Positions 11,494-26,868 of a stretch of DNA of 64,000 nt are shown piece after piece; position 1 is the stretch's first letter, and every line of letters begins with the position of its first letter. The notes beneath the pieces were generated by a model, which was given only the letters and a program-made list of their open reading frames with translations, was not told the origin of the DNA and ran no database searches. The stretch is taken from the NCBI RefSeq assembly GCF_026914185.1, contig NC_070566.1:6944001-7008000 (forward strand). Direction: 5' to 3'. Both the position numbers and the translations under genes were made by a program. Source of the DNA: Puccinia triticina (Eukaryota > Basidiomycota > Pucciniomycetes > Pucciniales > Pucciniaceae).

Positions 11494-14400
11494 TATGCAA
11501 AAGGGGATCTCGCGATTCCCACTAGCTGTGGTTCTTTTCTTTGTTCCCGTATGAATTTACACTTAACTAGATTAGCATCTGCAGATATTATTTTAGTTAA
11601 CTTGTGGCTGAGAGATTCTGGTACATTTGTCGGGGGTCCTAATTGCGATGTTGTAATGTATGATTGTATCCAAGAGATTTGTAGTTCTACAGCAGAGGAA
11701 TCAACATTACTTACCAAGAATTTTTGTGACGTTTTTGTCACAGAGTCTTTAGCGCGTCTGCCTCCGCATCGAGGAAGATTTGACTGCCAGGTGAACTTGA
11801 AGCCTGGGGTGGAACCTCCATTCGGGAAGATGTACAACTTGAGTAAACCAGAGCTAGATGAGTTGAGAATGCATGTTGATGATAATCTGGCTAAAGGTTT
11901 CATTAGGTTTTCCTCGTCTTCAGCCGCGGCACCTATTTTCTATGTCAAGGTAGCGGGTAAGGCAAATCGACCGTGTGTGGACTATTGGATCTTGAACAAT
12001 ATGACAATCCGAGATTCTTATCCGTTACCCGTTCAATAATTTGCATGGTTGCAAACTCTTATCAAAAATTGACTTGAAGGCGGCTTTTAACCTTCTTCGG
12101 GTGGCAGAGGGACACAAATGGAAAACTGCCTTCCGCACCCCTTGGGGGCTGTACGAGTACCAGGTAATGCCATTTGGATTAGCTAATGCGCCTGCCACCT
12201 TTCAGCGATTTATCCAGCATGTATTGCAGGAATTTCTAGATGTCTGTTGCTTTGTGTATATTGACAACATTTTGATATTTTCCAAGACCAGGGATCAGCA
12301 TCTTCTGGATCTGACTTCTATTTTACAAAAGCTTTGGGAGTACTCGCTTAAGGCTTCTTTGCATAAGTGCCAGTTCTTCTGTTCTAAGGTAACTTTCCTC
12401 GGGTTTGACATTACTGATGAAGGCCTTAAGATGAACAGTGATAAGTTAAGGACAATCAGCAACTGGCACTTTCCGGTCACGGTTAGGGGACTTCGCAAAT
12501 TTCTGGGTTTCAAAAATTTCTATAGGCGCTTCATTCCACATTTTTTGTCGGTGGCGGGTCCTCTTACAACGCAAACTCAAGAGAAGTATAGCAACTCTAG
12601 CCTCATAAAATCCACAACCGCTAGGGAGGCATTTGATGTGTTGAAATCTCTTTTCGTTAACAAGCCATTGCTTTTACACTTTGATTTTGAAAAAGAGGGG
12701 ATTGTTCATGTGGATAGTTTGGGGTATGTGATAGCAGCGGTTTTGAGCCAGCCAAATGATAAAGGGGAATACCTTCCGGTGAGTTATTTTTCACAGAAGT
12801 TGTCTGACCGGGAGGGTTTGTGGAAAATTTTTGATTTGGAATTGTTGGCTATTGTTTCTGCTTGCGTGGAGTGGAGGGCTTGGTTAATGGGGACGGAAGA
12901 TCCAGTTTGGATGTTTTCAGATCACTCCAATCTTCTATATTTTAAGACAGCTAAGTATCTCTCGCCTAAACAAGCTCGCTGGGCTTTGTTTTTAGATAAT
13001 TTTGATATGTTCATTTGTCATATTACAGGTGCAAAGAATCCAGCCAATGGTCCTAGTCGTAGGGATGACTACTTCAATGGCAAGAGATTGAACAGAGACG
13101 CAGATCTTATCGCTAAGCAAATGGTTAACTGTAATGCAACAACCATGGATAACAAATCCTCTCCCTTTTCCACTCATGACTTATTCTTTCAAAGACCTAC
13201 ACCGAGCCTCTTAGCTTATTTTATGTCTCATTACAGCACGGAGGAGAAGGCGGCAAAGGGTATTTGGTTTTTAGACAATGTGTACTGGCATCAGGATAGG
13301 GTTTTTGTTCCAGCTACATTGAGGAAAAGACTGATAATTATGTATCATTATTCTCCGGCTGCAGGACATCCGGGTATAGCGCGAACCTTTTCCTCCTTGA
13401 CCCGTAGTTTTTTGTGGCCGGGAGTTAAAAAGGCGGTGATTAATTATGTGAATAGCTGTGACTCCTGTCAGCGGGTCAAGGCAAAACGTCGCGTGCCTGA
13501 TGGGAAACTGGTCTCTCTTGTGGCTGAACCAAAGCTGTGGAGCGTGGTTGGGATGGATATGGTGGTTAAGCTCCCGCTTTTGGGTGGTTTTGACTTGATT
13601 CTAGTAGTAATAGATTTATTGAGTAAGCTGACGCACTTCATTCCTTGTAAGGAAGCTTCTTCTTCACCGGTGCTGGCTAGTCTTTTCCGGCGCAAGCATA
13701 TCTTCCAGTTACATGGCTTGCCAGACAAAATTGTTTCCAACAGAGGCAGTACCTTTGTAAGTGAATTTTGGAAGGCATTGATGAAGTCTTTGGGTATAAA
13801 GTCAGCGCTTTTGACAGCATATCATCCGCAGACCGACGGTCAAGCGGAGAGGATGAAGTTATGAACCAAGTTCTGGAGGACTACCTTCGCCATTTCTGCT
13901 CTTATTACCAAGACAATTGGGACAAGTGTTTAGAAATGGCTGAGTTTTCTATTAACAACTCAGATTCTTCGAGTTTGAAAATTTCGCCATTTTTCTTTAC
14001 TTATGGGTTTCACCCTTGATTTAACATTTTGATGGAGAATACAGGCCGCAAGGGACTTGACAAATTTCTGGTGGATTTACAGGTGACGCAGGAAACGGCC
14101 ACGGAGTGTTTGCGGCAAGCGCGTATAAAACAGGCGATTTATTCCAACAAAGGAAGAAGAGACGCCCCAACTTATGTTGAAGGGGATGAAGTTCTTTTGT
14201 TGCAAAAATTCATTCAGTCTTGACGAGTTGTTTCAAAGCTTGATTATAGGTACATAGGCCCTTTTAAGGTTATAAAGATGGTAGGGACTAATGCGGCAAA
14301 GCTGGATTTGATTGCTGATTATCCCAAGCTACATCCGGTTTTTAATGTTTCCTTACTAACCCGATATGTGAGTCCCACTATTATTAGCGGTCGTGAAGCT

Positions 14401-14616
14401 AACCTGGGAATAAAAGGAAAGTATTATACAGATAAGGAAATTGTGGACTGGACAAAAATCAAGGCTGTCTTGGATGTCAGAAGTGTAAAGAAGGGAAAGT
14501 TTGATTACTTAATCTCCTGGTCAAATTCTACTCCAGGAGAGGACACTTGGGTGTCACAAGCTCGTATCCCTTTGTCGGCGAACAAGTATGTAGATGCCTT
14601 CCGGCGGTTGGCGTAG
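11494..14616 (+). pseudogene. pol part (RT, RNase H, integrase, chromodomain) of gypsy element
   Basis: RT begins near 11800 (PPFGKMYNLSKPELDELR). A frameshift lies near 12032, between SYPLPV and NNLHGCKLLSKIDLKAAFN. The RT active site reads YIDN at 12257-12268, where the family has YIDD. RNase H spans about 12690-13080. The integrase zinc finger (H..H..CDSCQ) is at about 13350-13480. The integrase core has VGMDMVV at about 13545 and VSNRGSTF at about 13733, where the family has [17 protein letters not shown] follows. An 8-bp insertion near 13861 and TGA stops at 14017 and 14221 break the C-terminal half. A chromodomain (VRSVKKGKFDYLISWSN) is at 14470-14610. Both lost catalytic Asp residues and both stops fit C-to-T change at TCG on one strand or the other. 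Confidence 0.88.
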
Positions 14617-14695
14617 ATGCACGCAAAGAAATCTAAGAAGACGGACGGTTTTTTAGCAAACAATAAGAGTCCGGTGTAGTAGCCAGGTCTCATTT

Positions 14696-16059
14696 TGTAA
14701 CGGCTCCGATCGATCTTTAATACATAATCACTGATAATTATGTGTTAATGGTTAAGATTACTATTACAATTGACGATTGGGATTCCCTTGATTCTTAGTC
14801 ACAATGATCTTCATTTATTATGTAGATGAATTGTTTTCATTTCTGTGACGTCATTTGGTTTTCCCAGTCAGAGTTGTAGTTACTCTTCTCTTTCTTTGTT
14901 CTCTTCCTTTCTCTTTCCTCTTCTTTTCTCATCGCAATATTATTTGTCACTATTTCTACAAGCTTATTTATCTTCATCCATCCGATGTAAGACTCAAAAG
15001 GTGTTGTGAGACCCTTTTGCTGAATGGCAAAAGGTATGGATGAGGTGCAAACTCTGCCTTTCTGGATATCAGAAAACAAGACCACCAAGCTAAGCTTGGC
15101 AGTTTTATTCAGTGATAAGGATATGTTCAGAGATGAAGAGTATAGTTGGATTATATGGTGGAAAGTTCTGAGTGTCTAAGAAACAGATGAGGAGTCTGAA
15201 ATGGGCAGAAAATACTGGTGACTTGGATGGGGCTTGAACCCAGGTCTGCGAGCAGAGGGTATATAAAGCGAAAAAGAGAAGGTCAAGGTTTGAAAGCTAT
15301 GCTTCCACCAGGATTGGAACCCAGTACCTTGAGAGGCTTGTGAAAGGTTTGTGAAATCAACTATGAGTGTGAATTGCAAGTAACTGTGATATGTATGTGT
15401 AATAAATAACTGTGACAGGTGAGTAGATGGATGATGGGAGCCAGATGGCATGAGGGAGGAAACAACTGGCAGGCAGAGGCCTCCTTATATAGTAAACTGA
15501 GAAGGGGTCTAACTTCTAGGGGGTTACATGAGTTTCATATGTATGCAATATCAAAACAGTGGCCAACTTGTGGTTGAGTGGAATAAAAGGAAGGAAATAA
15601 AAGAAACAAAGGAATTCAATATGAGGTATTCAATATCCTATGCAAAGTATCCTAGAGCTGAGTTGTGTGTGAAATCATATGTGAAATACTCTGTGAACTG
15701 TCCCGGACTAGCATGTGAAAGGTGTGATCCGTGTATCTTCTGATCCAGTAGAGATATGAAGGTGGTTCCAGTTGGTGACTAGGGGTTATTTTGGACGTAG
15801 ATTCCATTTCTGCCGTCCATTTGTTCCTATCTTGAGGCGTTTAGAGAGTACCAATAAAAGTTTTAATTTTTCTCCTACAAACACAGGAATAACGACTACA
15901 CCAAGTAATCCTATTCTTGGAAAAGCTTATCCATAACAAACTTATAATCTATAACAAATAACCTCTGAACTCTATCTACTACTTAAGCATATGGCGAACT
16001 ATCCTCTTGGATAAGTTTCATAGCCACATAACGAACTAGGTGGTAGACTAGCCTTCACA
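14696..16059 (+). repeat. 3' LTR of the chromodomain gypsy element, split by a solo LTR
   Basis: Matches the 5' LTR from TGTAACGG to CCTTCACA in two parts, 14696-14985 and 15905-16059. The gap is filled by a 915-bp foreign LTR. Without it the length is 445 bp, identical to the 5' copy. Confidence 0.92.
14986..15900 (-). mobile_element. Solo LTR (915 bp) nested in the 3' LTR
   Basis: The ends are TGTAAGACTC and GACTACA. The flanks are CCGA (14982-14985) and CCAA (15901-15904), a 4-bp duplication with one mismatch. Its first 90 bases are the reverse complement of 42557-42646. Read on the minus strand it has an ACTATATAAGGAGG promoter-like site at about 15500-15483, matching ACTATAAAAGGAGG at 34187 and CCATAAAAGGAG at 42351, so the minus orientation is preferred. 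Confidence 0.85.
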
Positions 16060-16710
16060 GCTGGGGAGTAACACTTTTTCACACCAGCCCATTTGGTGTC
16101 CAATCCGACATCACCTCTGTTATTAGTGATATTGGCTTGCGGGGGAGTTTTACGGCCTGGTGTTATACCTCTCCGGGAGAGAGTTGATGCCAATTACAAT
16201 TGTGTAGTCGGGTGGTACCTTTTCTTCCTTCCCCGGGGTTTTTACATACATCTTTGAGGCCCCGTTTGGAGCCGATATAATCCAGGCAATATATGATTTT
16301 TTTTTGCATGACATCCTATGCTAACTTAACTAAGTCCCTCCGTTTGTGGAGGGGGGACGCCTTCCCGCAGGGACCCTCCAAAAGAGGGACTTATACACTA
16401 CATCCTAGTACTTAGCCTACTCTTTTTTGTTTTTTTGCTTTTTTTTTGTATTATTGCTTGTACCTCCTCACTCTTAAGGAATAGGATAAAACTTCTGCGG
16501 AGCCATGTGACCGCGTGCTTCTCCTGCGTCTTGTACTATACTTATCAGGGATGCTGGATTTTCTCCCCATTTTTTATCTTCACAATGGTAAATTTTGAAG
16601 CGCTCGAGTCTCATGATACCACTTCCTGTACTGTGACCGGTGGCTTTCCACTATGTATATAGGTAATGATGCACAATTGCTCTGAGTAAAAAATATTCCA
16701 AGCCTCATCT
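16060..16710. other. Non-genic stretch with a 63-bp inverted-repeat microelement
   Basis: No gene is supported. TAAGTCCCTC at 16331-16340 and GAGGGACTTA at 16384-16393 form a perfect 10-bp terminal inverted repeat around a hairpin-rich core; the same family recurs at 17652, 51948 and 52527. GGCCCCGTTTGGA at 16257 is also found at 39672 and may mark the end of another small element. Confidence 0.5.
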
Positions 16711-17318
16711 ATGGGGCCAATAGGTCGTCCAGTAACCCAGAAGAGGAACACAACCTTCCTCCGACTTATTGAACAGAGTTCTTGGCCAACTCGCAATGGA
16801 AAACAACGCCAATATCACTTCCGTCAAAAAACAAGCTGTCTCACTGCCAAAAAGATTACAGGCCTTAGCGATGAACTACTCTCTAGCTACATCAGATCGG
16901 TTTCAAAGGACTTTTATCATGATGAACCCAAGTCTCTACAGGTACAAACTGTGTCTGCCCTTGCTCGTGGGGAAAACTGTTTTGTTCGAGCTGGCACTGG
17001 CTTTGGGAAGACCAGGATCTCGGAGATGTAGTTTAAGCTGTTTTCAAGCCAAGTCATTGTCCTTGTGTTGAATCCACTGGATTCTCTTGGGGATGATCAG
17101 GTAATTATATTAGACATATTATTTCTTTGCACGTTTATGCTAGCTGAACATGTTACAAATTTACTTTCTCGGGGCAACAGGTGAGGGAGAAGCAGCTGGT
17201 GAACATTACGGCAGTCAACTTAAACAAGATGACGATGAATTTCAACATCATCAAAAAGATAAAGAATGGGGTGCTATGTACAAGACCGGGTGTGATGGGC
17301 AAGTCTGGTTGTGTTTAG
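16711..17318 (+). pseudogene. RecQ/DEAD-type helicase fragment
   Basis: The translation contains LQVQTVSALARGENCFVRAGTGFGKTR, cited here as the two parts LQVQTVSALARGENCFV and RAGTGFGKTR, with a Walker A motif (GTGFGKT) near 16990. After a TAG at 17032 the same frame continues with VLNPLDSLGDDQ up to 17100. A GT..AG intron fits at 17101-17180 and the next exon reads VREKQLVNITAVNLNKM, ending at TAG 17316-17318. This is the start of a superfamily 2 helicase ATPase core without motifs II-VI. It is truncated, has a stop, and is flanked by miniature elements, so it is probably transposon-carried or duplicated debris. Confidence 0.6.
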
Positions 17319-17651
17319 GCCTTGCTTTACTGCCGCCGACTGGCTGAGAAGAGCTTGGAGGTCACGTGCCCTGTATTTGAGGTGTGGATTGGAAGGTTGG
17401 AGAAGATATGTAAAACCATAATCAGCCAACAGCAGCGCTTCAAAGCAGTTTTCAGGTTTAAAAAATAAAATAAAACCACTCTTACATCCGGTGCGAGGCT
17501 GAGACTTGGCAGGGTAGTAGAGCAGAAACAGATGGTCTTGGAACACTAAACAAGAAAAAAAAAGGTTGAGTGGATCAGCTTTTATAGCAATTGTGAAATA
17601 ATGCCCTGCCAAATGCCAAAAAGAGTAGGGCGGGTAGGGGGGTATACGGCG

Positions 17652-17740
17652 CAAGTCCCTCCATTGGAGGCTCGCTTCGCGAGGGGCGCTTCGCGCCAGC
17701 CAGGCTGTACCAGGCCCTCCGAAGAGGGGCTTGTGTTAAG
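17652..17740. mobile_element. Microelement with CAAGTCCCTC / CTTGTGTTAAG ends
   Basis: CAAGTCCCTCC at the left and GAGGGGCTTGTG at the right are inverted. Between them lie GGAGGCTCGCTTCGCGAGGGGCGCTTCGCGCC hairpins (described here in short words: GCTTCGCGAGG and GCGCTTCGCGCC). Same family as 16331-16393 and 52527-52599. Confidence 0.5.
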
Positions 17741-17821
17741 TCAGCATCCTATGTGACATCTGATCAGGTCCGCCAAAACTTGATCAGATGTCACAAGTTT
17801 CCAGATTATATCGCGCAATTA

Positions 17822-18014
17822 GGGGGGTTCACGTTGCAAAAAAAGCAATGCTGATTTCGTCTGCTCATGCACGTGTGAGTAAGGTTTATGCCTTGCAGAT
17901 TGCTTCCAAAGGGGAGCTGCCCAGCCAAACCTTTTTGCTTTCTCAGGATTTTCAAAAGCTGCATCTGCTGGTTTTGGTGGCTGATTTGCGAAATCAGCCT
18001 TACGTGAACCCCCC
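17822..18014. mobile_element. 193-bp TA-flanked miniature inverted-repeat element
   Basis: A perfect 13-bp terminal inverted repeat GGGGGGTTCACGT (17822-17834; complement at 18002-18014) is flanked by TA on both sides (17820-17821, 18015-18016). There is no coding potential beyond a chance frame. It ends about 240 bp before the SMC3 start codon, so it may form part of the promoter region. Confidence 0.75.
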
Positions 18015-18256
18015 TATTATATCGGCTCCTAACGGGGCCTGAACCTCTTGATCAGGAAATTGGAACGTGTCGTGCGTGTCACAACCCAAATCTGCGGGAG
18101 ACCGAGACGCGGTGGTCCCCGGCACGCTCGCGTGGTCAAAGGTCCCCCAGACTCCCAGTTCTCGGACGTGGCTCTCGGGGAACTTTCCCTCAACGCACGA
18201 CTTGCTGTTGTGAACCACGGTCGCTAGGGTAACTCTCTTGGAGAAACATTATCAAC

Positions 18257-23116
<4,860 letters not shown>

Positions 23117-23857
23117 GACGATACTTTTCCGAACAGATATTCACTTTCAACTTGTTCACATTGATCTAATACTCCCTAACAATCCGTTCAATCTCGATTT
23201 CGGCCGCTGTGACTTTCCTCTGAAGACCGATACCATCCTCAGACCATCGTTCTTTTTTCAAGTCTTGTATACCTTGTTCATACTGATCCTGTAGCCCAAA
23301 ATTAACATACGGTTATGATCAAAAGAAGTGACTAATATTACAGTGTGGTGATGCTAATATTGGTAGAGTGTATGTTACATTGTAATCGTAATGTCACGAA
23401 CTTTTTCCGTTTGAGTTTTGATTAGTATAAGAACTTTTGTCAAGTTCGATTTCGATTGTCCTCGTTGGTTAAACATGGGCCACCAAAAGACTCATTTGGC
23501 TGTACTGTACATCTGGCAAAAAGTCTGGTTGACCGGAATTCATTTTTATACGCAGCCTGGAAATTGTGAGCACAAAAAGCAGCATATGACAAGAGCAGTA
23601 TACAAGAGACTAGGGTAAGCAAATTTGTTTGGAATGTGAGCAGAGGGCAATTGCGCGCAAAGCAAGAAACATCGAAGTTGGCCAGAATGAAAGAAATAAA
23701 GCAGCCATATTCAAAAAAAGAGGAGAAAAGACAGCGAACGACGAAACTAATGTTCTTGAACTAAACTTCTACAAACAGTTTTAGAGTCAGCAAGGGGATA
23801 CATATGCGGCACAACATGATGGAAGGATTGAAAGGGCAGCAATGATGGGTTGATCAA
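23117..23857. other. Convergent 3' intergenic region of SMC3 and the HypX-like gene
   Basis: No gene is seen. The two stop codons face each other across about 740 bp. AT-rich stretches near 23290-23440 and 23690-23800 may hold the two transcript ends. Short frames here have no recognisable features. Confidence 0.6.
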
Positions 23858-26800
23858 CTAATCAAGAGTTCTTTCGGCATCGACAGTGCCATAATAACAG
23901 GACATTTGATGATCTCGGCTGGCTGGTTTGCCAGAGATACTGAAAGTGGTTCTGCGTTTCGTCGCAGGAGATCGCTGTTGAAATTTGTCGTCATAGTGGG
24001 GTGTGATCTGGTCGGTTTTCTGGACCAGCACCGCTCTGAGCTTCTGAACAACCCGAGAGATGCGATGAGAAGCCTTCGCATCATATTCATTGGAGGCCGG
24101 GCGAGGGCTTGCAGGGGTACATGGCGAGTTATTGTGAGGCATCAAGGGCGTATCATTCGATGATGAATTGGAGCCCTGAGGGGTCAACTGGAGACTGTTG
24201 TTTAACGTTGTGGATTCGGAAAACGAGGGAGATACGTTTGGGGACTTGGTTGGGTTGTTCTCAAGTGACAATGCAGGACCGAGGAAAAGGCTCTGGCCGT
24301 CACGCTGAGTTGGGGGGTAAATCAGTTCAATAGGCTGACTAGGCGATATTCCCAATGCTGAATGTACTGCCTCGGCATCGATTAGAGGATAATCGAAGTA
24401 GTCCGCGTCTTCTTCGGGATCCAACAGGGGCTTCTCCCAGTGAGTAAATCGACGATGTAAGGCAAACCGAAGAGGTGTGCTGGTCGCCGCGGCTTTGCCA
24501 GTGAAGTCTTGAACACACCTTTCATAGCGAGGATCAGTGAAATTCAGCTTCATAAAGTCCAACTCCTGATTTCTATAGGACGCCAGAGGTTGAGGTAAGC
24601 AATCCAGCCAAGCTTGTCGGCGTAAAGGCACTGCGTCCATCAAGCGACGAGGATCAGGTGAATGTCTGGAGGGATGCAGTCGCGGCTTGGTCCAAGGGGC
24701 ACCGTTGAAAGGTTGGTCGGCGTCGCTAAAAAGAGTGCGCATAACAGCAGACTTGATGTGTTGTGCTACACTTGCACCAGCGTTGATGACTTGGTCAATC
24801 AACCCGAGCTGAACGGCAGTTGTCGCGCTCATGGGAAGAATACCACGAGTGAATTTCTTGGCGACTTCTTCTCCAGCTCGAGCATACCAGGTCAGCGTAT
24901 GATATTCTGATCCGTACAGCCCGACAGCTCGCTGTTGGTGCAATTGAACATCAGTCGACATCTCAGCTGGTGCGGGAATATCAAGTGCGTACATAGTGAG
25001 GATTGATGACAGCATTTTCCACGCAGAAAACGAAATCGCAGCAGGTAGCCAAGGCAAAGCCGCCTACGGAGAAAAGAATCACCCAGGACCCAGGTTAGTT
25101 AGTGTTCCCACAGCGAGGTGTCACCAGGAGGTAGACAGCTCACCAGCTGCAGCGTTACCACGAATCGCGGCAAATGTGACGATATCACGGGCTGAGAGAA
25201 GGGCCTCGACGCAATCGTTGATTGCATTGATATTTTTCCAGCTTTCTTGCGCGGCGTCCGTTGAGCAAACACCCAGGTGAATACCATTGTTCCAGTAATC
25301 GCCCCCCATTAGGACAAGAGCTTTGACACTCGATTGGCTGATCACTTCTTTGATTGCCGCCAACAGTTGCTGACATTGCGCAGTAGAAGCAGCCCCATTG
25401 TAAAAGCTGTGCCGGAGGAGATTCGCATACATAAGCAAAACAGATAATCCGATTCAGAACAGTGGATAATACTCACTTCGAGTAAATATATGCAGTTTGG
25501 AAAGCTCCATAAAAGCTGTCGTATTCAATCCAGACTTCTTGGAATGTGCCGGGGACTTTGACAAAGCCGGCGAGATTCCAAGTGGGAATAGCCTCAAAAT
25601 CGACCTCGTTCGCCAACTCTGGCACCGATTTAAGGCCAAGCAGAGCTGGCAGCTTGGCGGGAAGAAGGGCTTGATTTTTGGGCTTGAGTCTACGAACATG
25701 GGTTATCCAAACTCCTTTACCGTCCGCTGTCAAGACCAGTACGGCACCGTCTCTTTGTGCAGCAATCTGGCCAGCGCGAGGAGCCTTGAAAGGTATCGGG
25801 TTCTCTTCGATAAGACCCCCGTATAGATACAGTTTCTTGCCGTATAAAAGGGGGCTTTGCACACCAGGTTGGGAGTCAGACGCACGCAGTCGACGAGAGA
25901 CTAGAGCAGCTGAATCAGTTTCTGGATTCCATGCTCTTTGTGCAGGTTGGAGCAGCGGACGAGTGTGTGTTTTGCCGCCAAGAAATTCTTGCTGGGTAGT
26001 GGCGGACTTGGAAGCCCAAAGCGACTCGGTTGGTAGGCTGGGATTAATGGAAGGAAAAGATGGGATGGGCGCCACAGCTAATAAGCGATCAATAGCACAT
26101 AGACAAGCCGCGACGGCTGCAGTCGTCAGAGGTCCGCGGTAGAGTGAAGCTTTGGTTAATGCGGTGGGTCCATCGAGTGTGATGGGGAATTGCTCCCAAG
26201 CCCAGACGGGTCCGGCGTCAAACTACGGCATAATCATAGGGAGTTGAACATGATCAGCGAAGGCGCTACTCTAGAAGTTAATAAAATTGTAAACAAACCT
26301 CTTCAATGGCTTGAAGAACTGTAACGCCCCAGTGAGACCTCCCTTGGCCACTAGCAACATACTGGTTGGTGGATATTTTTTCCAGCGCCTTCTGTGAATC
26401 AGCTTCTGTGCCGTCGTCACCCAGTAAGACCCAATCAATGGCTGAAGGACCAGCATCTCCGGGGGCACCTGGCTAAGGTTCCAATAGTACCTCGTGTCAG
26501 CGTTGGCGACGACAGAAGGAAGCATAAAGGTGCTTACATGAATAATCCAGGTGAGGTAACTTTCATACACTTCAGCGGGGACTTTTTTCGTGAGAAAGGG
26601 GCACACAATGAGGTCCGGCTAGAGAAAAGACAAAAAAATGATTTCGCGTCAGCAATCCAGTCACTTGTTTCGAGATTGGCTCAGCAAATAGAGAACGTAC
26701 TCCTGCCAACTTGGCTGCCTCAATCATGAGGTCAGGGGAGATAGCAAGTTCAACGGTGACATGGTGCCCGCGTTCTTGCAGGACAAGGGATAATCTTTGG

Positions 26801-26868
26801 GATAAGCTATTGTGAGCAGTGCAAAGAAAGAGGATCTTCAAGGATGGTCCAGCGGTTTGGCGGGCCAT
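23858..26868 (-). CDS. HypX/HoxX-like protein: formyltransferase fused to enoyl-CoA hydratase domain
   Basis: Exons on the minus strand: 26868-26701, 26618-26538, 26472-26299, 26222-25477, 25406-25144, 25063-24993, 24931-23858; 858 residues, in phase throughout. The N-terminal half is a formyl-tetrahydrofolate transferase fold: ILFLCTAHNSLSQRL at 12-26, HPGAPGDAGPSAIDW from 83, GRSHWGVTVLQ and FDAGPVWAWEQFP around 130-152. Then come a SDSQPG segment (about 256) and GKGVWITHVRR (about 312), as in formyltransferase C-terminal domains. After GTFQEVW (about 368) a crotonase domain carries IRGNAAAGGFALA and NPHYRAVGLYGSEYHT (about 498-513). Bacterial HypX makes CO from formyl-CoA for NiFe-hydrogenase assembly. 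Fungi lack that hydrogenase, so the role here is open. A Ser/Asn/Pro-rich tail of about 150 residues extends beyond the bacterial length. Convergent with SMC3. The family call is firm; function is inferred only. Confidence 0.88.

Larger units (their letters stand above)
7698..16059 (+). mobile_element. Chromodomain Ty3/gypsy retrotransposon, complete but inactivated
   Basis: The LTRs are at 7698-8142 and 14696-16059 (445 bp each once a 919-bp nested insertion plus duplication is removed). Flanking GTTGG (7693-7697) and GCTGG (16060-16064) form a 5-bp target duplication with one mismatch. Gag, protease, reverse transcriptase, RNase H, integrase and a C-terminal chromodomain follow in that order, which places it in the chromovirus branch of Ty3/gypsy. 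It carries at least four nonsense codons, one frameshift, one 8-bp insertion, loss of catalytic Asp residues in both RT and integrase, and two nested insertions, so it cannot be autonomous. Confidence 0.92.

Noticed and set aside
15225..15325. tRNA-like GGGTTCAAGCCCC and GGGTTCCAATCC words (minus strand) in the nested LTR
   Set aside because: B-box-like words only, with no A box or cloverleaf at the right distance.
24957..25057. N-terminal part of the 399-codon frame that overlaps the HypX-like gene
   Set aside because: Its first 42 codons run across the intron 24932-24992 and the out-of-frame end of exon 6; the conserved join is NPHY to RAVGLYGSE.
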